Shown in pieces: positions 58,757 to 64,000 of a stretch of 64,000 nt of DNA. The notes under the pieces are model-generated. The model searched no databases, was not told the origin of the DNA, and saw only the letters and a program-made list of their open reading frames with translations. The translations under genes and the position numbers were made by a program. The stretch is from Zingiber officinale (Eukaryota > Streptophyta > Magnoliopsida > Zingiberales > Zingiberaceae): contig NC_056000.1 in the NCBI RefSeq assembly GCF_018446385.1, positions 54,034,722 to 54,098,721 on the forward strand, in the 5' to 3' direction. Each line of letters starts with the position of its first letter. Position 1 is the stretch's first letter.

Positions 58757-60022
58757 TGTTGACAGTGACTCTAAAATTTCATTTTAAAAACATAAACAAT
58801 GAGTGACTTCTAGCACTACATCATAGCTACCCAAATAACGAGAATATCATAGATTTAACTTAACCTATCTATGACTATTTTATTGTATAATTTAGTCTTT
58901 TTTTTCCTTAACATCTAGATTGATTTATAAGGCATAAATTATATCATCCTCTTATTAATTTATGTGTTTCTTAATCTCTAAGTAGACTTACTTAACTAAA
59001 TAAGCTCAATATCTCATACTAATTTATTTTAGCATGACTATGCATATTAATAGTCTTACTTAATCAAGGGGTCCACAGATATTATTTTTGTTATATGAAA
59101 GGGATAAATTCTATCTACATCACTCACATTCCTCCATATAACTTATTGCATACCAATGAACAACTTTATAATCGACCTTATTATAAGTGACGTTCATCAA
59201 TACTAAAGTATACAATTCCTTATATAGGGAATCGTAGTGACTTCAGTTTAAATGACTATTTATACTAATAGTCACTATTAAATTATTTATAACACTCATA
59301 TATCAATTTATGTAACATTCTTATAATGGATTAATTCAGTATATATTATCTAATATATATCCATCTATTAACTTGATATTTTATATTTATAACTTGTGAG
59401 ATTAAGTCATTAGTTAACATACATGATTGTTGCTCTTATATATTAATATTATAATCTTTCATAATCAATTAAAAAAAATGATGTGTTATAAAACAGAACC
59501 AATTACTTTAAAGTATTATTATATTTATTCAAATTTATACATATACAAAATAAATATAAGAGAAAATTACATTTTCAGTTTTGTAATTTGCATCTTTTTC
59601 AATTTTAGTTCTGTTATGAGTTAATTTACGTTCTTAGTCCTGTAACTTGTAATATTTTCCAATTTCAGTCATTTTTCCTCCAAAATTGAAAATTTTCAAC
59701 GGAAAATATCTAGTTTGTGATTGGAATATAAAAAACACATGGGTCATAAAAAATCAAAATTCCCAAATTCAATTTACAACTCATCATTTTCCGTTGAAAA
59801 ATTTTAATTTTAGAGGAAAAAGGATTGAAATTGGAAAATATTATAAGTTACAGGACTAAAAATATAAATTGACTCATAACAGGACTAAAATTGAAAAAAA
59901 ATATAAATTACAGGACTAAAAACATAATTTTCTCTAAATATAATAAACATAAAATATTATTTATTATTAAAATATGATATAAAAATCTCATATCAATCAT
60001 CATTGACTCTTAGGGTTAGTGT
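58757..60022 (-). mobile_element. Diverged LTR copy, interrupted by a MITE
   Basis: From about 58810 to 59550 it aligns by eye with the solo LTR at 39584-40640 (shared blocks such as cttatatagggaatcgtagtgacttcag-like and aacttgtgagattaagtcat). The end after the MITE (attgactcttagggttagt...) corresponds to that LTR's right end. The left edge is uncertain. Fossil; no internal region seen. Confidence 0.6.
59560..59934. mobile_element. Mutator-type MITE with long terminal inverted repeats
   Basis: It begins gagaaaattac and ends taattttctc. The arms of about 150 bases share cagtcctgtaactt/aagttacaggact blocks. A perfect 9-bp duplication, taaatataa, lies at 59551-59559 and 59935-59943. Nine-base duplications and long inverted repeats mark MULE-derived MITEs. 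It sits inside the LTR copy 58757-60022. Confidence 0.9.
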
Positions 60023-61134
60023 TGACATTGACAAAAAGACCAATGTAGTGAAAGTTCTCTATTTAGCGATATTACGATTAAAATGTCAATGTAGTGAAGT
60101 TCTTTACTGGCGAAACAATTATATATCAGACACCTTTATTAACCAAATGAGAAGACTTTGAAAAGAAAATACGACCTAGATGTTAATGTCAATCTATAAA
60201 ACTAGAATTGTTGAACGGAAGAATTGCGGCTAAGTGGATACTAATGTTACAAGCAATACTGTTTCATTAATGAAGAGTAAATGCCCTCCCTATCTCACAA
60301 TCTTGCACGGCACAACCAGAAGAAGAAGAGGAAACAACCATATTAATCCATGTCCATTTATTTTATTCGTCGTTATCGTTAAATATTCACCCTAAGATCT
60401 CCTTCAATCCGCAGGCATGAATTCTATTCCATGAGTCAGCTTGAGAAGGATGGATTCATAAACTTGTGGTTTGCATCCTTATCTCAAATAAGAGATGACT
60501 GATTCCATTAGGATTGAAATTGTATGGAACAAAAACAGATGAAGAATATCTTGAAGTGGAAGTGGATTCCCCTTTGAGCATCAGATTTGACACAGTTTCA
60601 TTTCATGTGCCGTCAGAATTTTGTCTTGGAGATCGATTGTTGAATTCCTAGTGTGCATGGGTTTTTTCATGATTTAAATTATGAAGGCTGGCGTAAATAA
60701 AAATTAAATAATTACAATACAATGCCAATATAATACAAGTGATAATATAACATGATTCAAATCTATTTTTACTCAATCATCTTATTGTTTGTGAAATAAA
60801 AAATCACTAAACTATTCTTTTAGCACCAAGGCAAAAGAGCAAGCCCACACAATTCGTGGATAGAACCTTTAAATAATGACCCGACTAATAGGACTTACAA
60901 TCAACTCTCTTCGCTATTATAATGAATAGATCTTAAGAGAAAACTCACATCTTACAATAGAAATCAACTCTCTTCGCCTTCAATCCTCATGGTGATTCAT
61001 TGGCACTTTGAGGAAGATAAGGAGTGATTAAGGATATTTTCCAAAAATGTAGTATCGATGTAATTAATATCTGACTAGAGGGCGAGGTTGAAATAAATGA
61101 CACCTCTCATAAGTACAAAGACAAACAAGATTGC
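60023..61134. other. Intergenic, nothing recognised
   Basis: No ORF with a domain. Sequence is AT-rich with scattered short repeats (tcaactctcttcgc occurs twice near 60902 and 60965). Confidence 0.5.
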
Positions 61135-61340
61135 GTCTCCTCGGGGCGGTACGATGGTTAAGGCATGGGGTGTTGCCACATGAGGTCTTGGGGTCGAAAC
61201 TCGGCGTGACCGAGCATAACCTCCCTCATGTTTTGGCCATTTGCACTAATGACTAGTAGCCACCCATGATTTACCTCCTCCGTGTTAGCTTAGAGACGGG
61301 TTGACGGAGGCGCCGGGGCGAGCGAATCGCCTTTTGTCAT
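61135..61340 (+). mobile_element. tRNA-derived SINE, copy 3
   Basis: Same family as 41878-42086: gcggtacgatggttaagg head, ggggtcgaaactcggcgtg B-box region, ggcgagcgaatcgcc end and ttttgtcat tail. An 18-bp duplication, aaagacaaacaaraattgc-like, lies at 61117-61134 and 61341-61358 with one mismatch. Confidence 0.9.
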
Positions 61341-61466
61341 AAAGACAAACAAAATTGCTAGTTGCTTGAGAGTGCTCGTGTGTCTATCCAGTTTAATATG
61401 TGAAGTAGTGATTACAACAAAAATAATGATATATACAGACAAGACACAAATAGATGTCGATATAAC

Positions 61467-61661
61467 GTCAGTTCAGATCCTCTGTCCCCATGTTCCATTG
61501 TTGATCGGACGGATCAGATTAAATCTCAAGGCATCATGACATCTTTAAAATATGCGCAGTATCCTCGTGATGTGCAAAACATCCTTGAGATTTAATCTGA
61601 TCCGTCCGATCGACAATGGGACACGGGGACAGAGAGAAATGGAGACAGAGGATCTGAACTA
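61467..61661. mobile_element. Small MITE, 195 bp
   Basis: The arms agttcagatcctctgtcccc and cagaggatctgaact pair, as do gatcggacggatcagatt and aatctgatccgtccgatc further in. The flanking repeat atataac is at 61460-61466 and 61662-61668. Seven-base (possibly 8-base) duplication suggests a hAT- or Mutator-type MITE. Confidence 0.8.
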
Positions 61662-61856
61662 ATATAACCTAGTTTAAAAACATTGCTCATAGTCCACAAT
61701 ATATAATTAACATGTGACACCCCTAAATATTCATTAGATATCACTCCTTCACAGGACACAATGATGCCAACATTCTATATATAATCCCAATCTTGGAATG
61801 TATAATATGTTTTTCTCTCTTTTGTAGCAAAACACTACAAAAAAAATTCAGCATTA

Positions 61857-62330
61857 GAGACGGAATTTTCCGTCGCTATTTCGTTGATGATTAGATTAGC
61901 GACGGATTCACTGCGTCGATACTAGTTTTGTCGCTGACTGTATTTAGAGACGGAATTTTAAATTCCGTCGCTAGTTAGAGACGGAATATATATTCCGTCT
62001 CTAAATTTAGCAACGGGATATATATTCCGTCTCTAAAATTTAGCGACGGAAATTTAATCATCAGTCGCTAACCATGAAATCCCCTCTCTAGTTAGATTAA
62101 TATTCTCTCTAATTAGAGACGGAATTTTAAACTTCCGTCTCTTAGAGACGGAATATTAAAATTCCGTCTCTAATTAGAGACGGATTTTTTTATATTCCGT
62201 CGCAAGCTATCGGCATTTCAGACAAATTCAGGTCACTCAGCGATGGAAAATTAAAGTTCCGTCGCTAAGTATCGATATTACAGTAATTTTCATTGTGAAA
62301 TTAGAGACGGAATATTAAAATTCCGTCTCT
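61857..62330. repeat. CACTA subterminal palindromic repeats (gagacggaat)
   Basis: About a dozen copies of gagacggaat/attccgtctc, with variants gcgacgga and tccgtcgc, lie in both orientations. Examples are the near-perfect palindromes around 61978-62005, 62133-62180 and 62300-62330. Confidence 0.85.
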
Positions 62331-63016
62331 AATACCTAAAAATTTCACCAGAACCATTTTATTTCTGCAGTCAATGTTGTTTACATTTCATATCAATCTA
62401 AACCATCACATACGATGGTTTTCAAACAACACAATACATACACAATTAGACAATAACAATACAAAATAAAATATAAATGTAAATATCAAACCAAATATCC
62501 AATCCAAGCACAATACATTCCTACAACATCTCCAATAACAACAATCCAAGCACAAAACTAAAACTAAATATCCAATCAAACAACAAAGATAAATATCCAA
62601 ACATCTCCAACCATAAACACTGATTGTATAGTACTACAACATCTGAAATTTAAAAACACAATACAACACCTTCTAGCAAAGAAAATCCAATCCTAAGCTA
62701 GTGAGTAGTAATTAATCCTGCAAAAATGTTAATATGATAGATTACTAATAAAATAAAGAATAAACTAATACACAATTATGAGTAACATATTAAATATAAT
62801 ATTATGAATTTATTTGACATACCTGAGTGCTAGTTTGGATATATGATGATAGTGCTGTATAGATATCAACGTTCCTGAAAAGATATAATACAATGTTAGA
62901 AATAATTCAAAATTGATAACTATGGCAATGTTGAACAAAAAAAAAATTAAAAAGTTAAACATCAAGATACCTATGGCAATCTACGGATCAGGGGGATTAT
63001 TAGGGTCTTGAGTCTC

Positions 63017-64000
63017 CTAAGAGGCAAAACAATGCGGCGTTGCACTCATTTGGTCCAAGAAGACCTGCATATCCCGCCCAATTTTCTCAAGATCCAATCG
63101 GGATTGCCGCTCTGCTCTAAAATCTGCCTCCAAGCTTGATAGTCGGGTCTTCAAATCTACGTTTTCTTGCTCTAAGGCGTCTACTCTAGCAGATGAATCA
63201 GATGCACTCGATGATGTGCTGGGACGACCCCTGACCCTAGGAGCCATCGTCTGATCATATACAACTCTTGCCTGGCTCCAAGACCATAGAGGGTGGAGGT
63301 CTTTTTCCTTCCACCAACCACATCATAATAAATTTCATTTATCTGGTCAGTGGATAAAGTCTGCTCCTCACCTCCTTCTAAACTAGGCTGAGACGCCTGT
63401 GTAACCCTAGCAGCAATTTCTTCCTATTTACATTAAAAAAAAGTATTATTAGATATTTACTAAAATGATAGATAATCATTATTAATAGTTAAATATATTC
63501 AAGTGTAGATTCTTACGTCTAATGCCGACGATCGATGATCTATAAAGTTGCCATCTTTTGACTTGTGTGTCTTGGTAAATATCTCCCAACAAGTAGGAGG
63601 TCGCTGTAGATCATGTTCTTGAATATTAAAGAATGTAAATATTTCTAGCCGTATGTTCTAGGTACAAAACTCTTATAGAATTTTAAAATTGATAACTCAC
63701 CAAGTCTAAGGCATGCTCAACGATCGATCGGGATCCAGCAGTATGTTTTGTCGCTCCGGTACTAGGGCCAGCCAGCTTACTCTTTCTATTGGCTCGAGCT
63801 ATCATTGCATTTTCTTGTCATCTATCTGCAGCCCAGATGACTCGCCATGCATCCCAAATGTTCTCAGGCACATAGGATGGTTTTATTCCCTTTTGTCTTG
63901 CTTTGTATAACATGTCTTTGTATAGTTTGGCACATGCTGCGTTTCAGGTAGCATAAAATTCTGCCTCATTCCCTTCCTCCCAAGTATATCTTTTTCTGCA
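63017..64000 (-). pseudogene. CACTA transposase (Ptta/Transposase_24-like), partial and slightly damaged
   Basis: Read from the right edge: KRYTWEEGNEAEFYAT, then NIWDAWRVIWAADR, ARANRKSKLAGPSTGATKH and TAGSRSIVEHAL (to about 63700). After an intron comes RPPTCWEIFTKTHKSKDGNF (about 63600-63520). After a second intron (donor at about 63513, acceptor at 63424) come EEIAARVTQASQPSLEGGEE, IYYDVVGGRKK and YGLGA. The last part is MAPRVRGRPSTSSSASDSSA and a coiled coil ending DQMSATPHCFAS at 63017. This order is that of plant Ptta/En/Spm proteins. Two in-frame stops (after FYAT and AADR) and a one-base frame slip near 63285 suggest it no longer makes a full protein. The N-terminus is beyond the window. 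Confidence 0.8.

Larger units (their letters stand above)
61833..64000 (-). mobile_element. CACTA (En/Spm) transposon, one end; continues past the window
   Basis: It begins CACTACAAAAAAAATTCAGC at 61833. The next 500 bases hold many copies of gagacggaat and its complement attccgtctc, often as direct palindromes around short AT spacers; this is the subterminal binding-site zone. Minus-strand transposase exons follow from 63017 to the window end. The other terminus is outside. Confidence 0.9.

Overview
The window is nuclear DNA of a flowering plant: spliced genes with GT-AG introns, AT-rich spacers packed with plant transposon families, tRNA-derived SINEs and TTA-targeting MITEs. Two short genes are very GC-rich against AT-rich flanks (RING gene 14270-15094, glutaredoxin 56859-57170), which suggests a monocot, probably not a grass; this is inference. 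No tRNA, rRNA, CRISPR or organelle-type gene cluster was seen.

Layout. 1-11584 is a fossil CACTA (En/Spm) DNA transposon on the minus strand. Its transposase ORF has been split by a nested pair of TRIM elements (716-2022), a solo LTR of gypsy type (2052-4450), a second solo LTR (4665-7193) and a hAT element (8421-9270), each with an intact target-site duplication. The CACTA end carries a chain of alternately inverted repeats (9480-11230) and stops at a terminal CACTA motif at 11584. 14270-15094 (-) encodes a RING-finger protein; head-to-head with it starts a 13-exon alpha/beta-hydrolase gene (16378-30937, +) whose large introns hold SINEs, MITEs and a long hairpin. Tail-to-tail with it is a SAP-domain gene (32445-37833, -). 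39584-45500 is another repeat-rich block: solo LTR, TRIM remnant, two SINEs in one target, Tourist-like MITEs, a long pyrimidine tract. 46884-51498 (-) is a seven-exon gene for an 803-residue tandem-BRCT protein. 52500-54571 is a broken hAT element with its 3' half duplicated. 56859-57170 (-) is a CC-type (ROXY-like) glutaredoxin. 58757-61661 holds an LTR fragment with a MULE-type MITE inside it, a SINE and a small MITE. From 61833 to the window edge lies one end of a second CACTA element with transposase exons.

The five host genes are not an operon or cluster. They suggest unrelated jobs: protein turnover (RING), plastid hydrolase-fold protein, nucleic-acid binding (SAP), DNA-damage signalling (BRCT), and redox control of TGA transcription factors (glutaredoxin). 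Exon models were built by eye; for the hydrolase, the BRCT gene and the SAP gene the exons join in one continuous frame with the expected splice signals. I found no clearly new gene system. The most unusual structures are the layered insertions in the CACTA ORF, the alternating palindrome array, two cases of two SINEs sharing one target site, two MITEs in the same base triplet of neighbouring tandem repeats, and the SQ/TQ-rich N-terminus of the BRCT protein.
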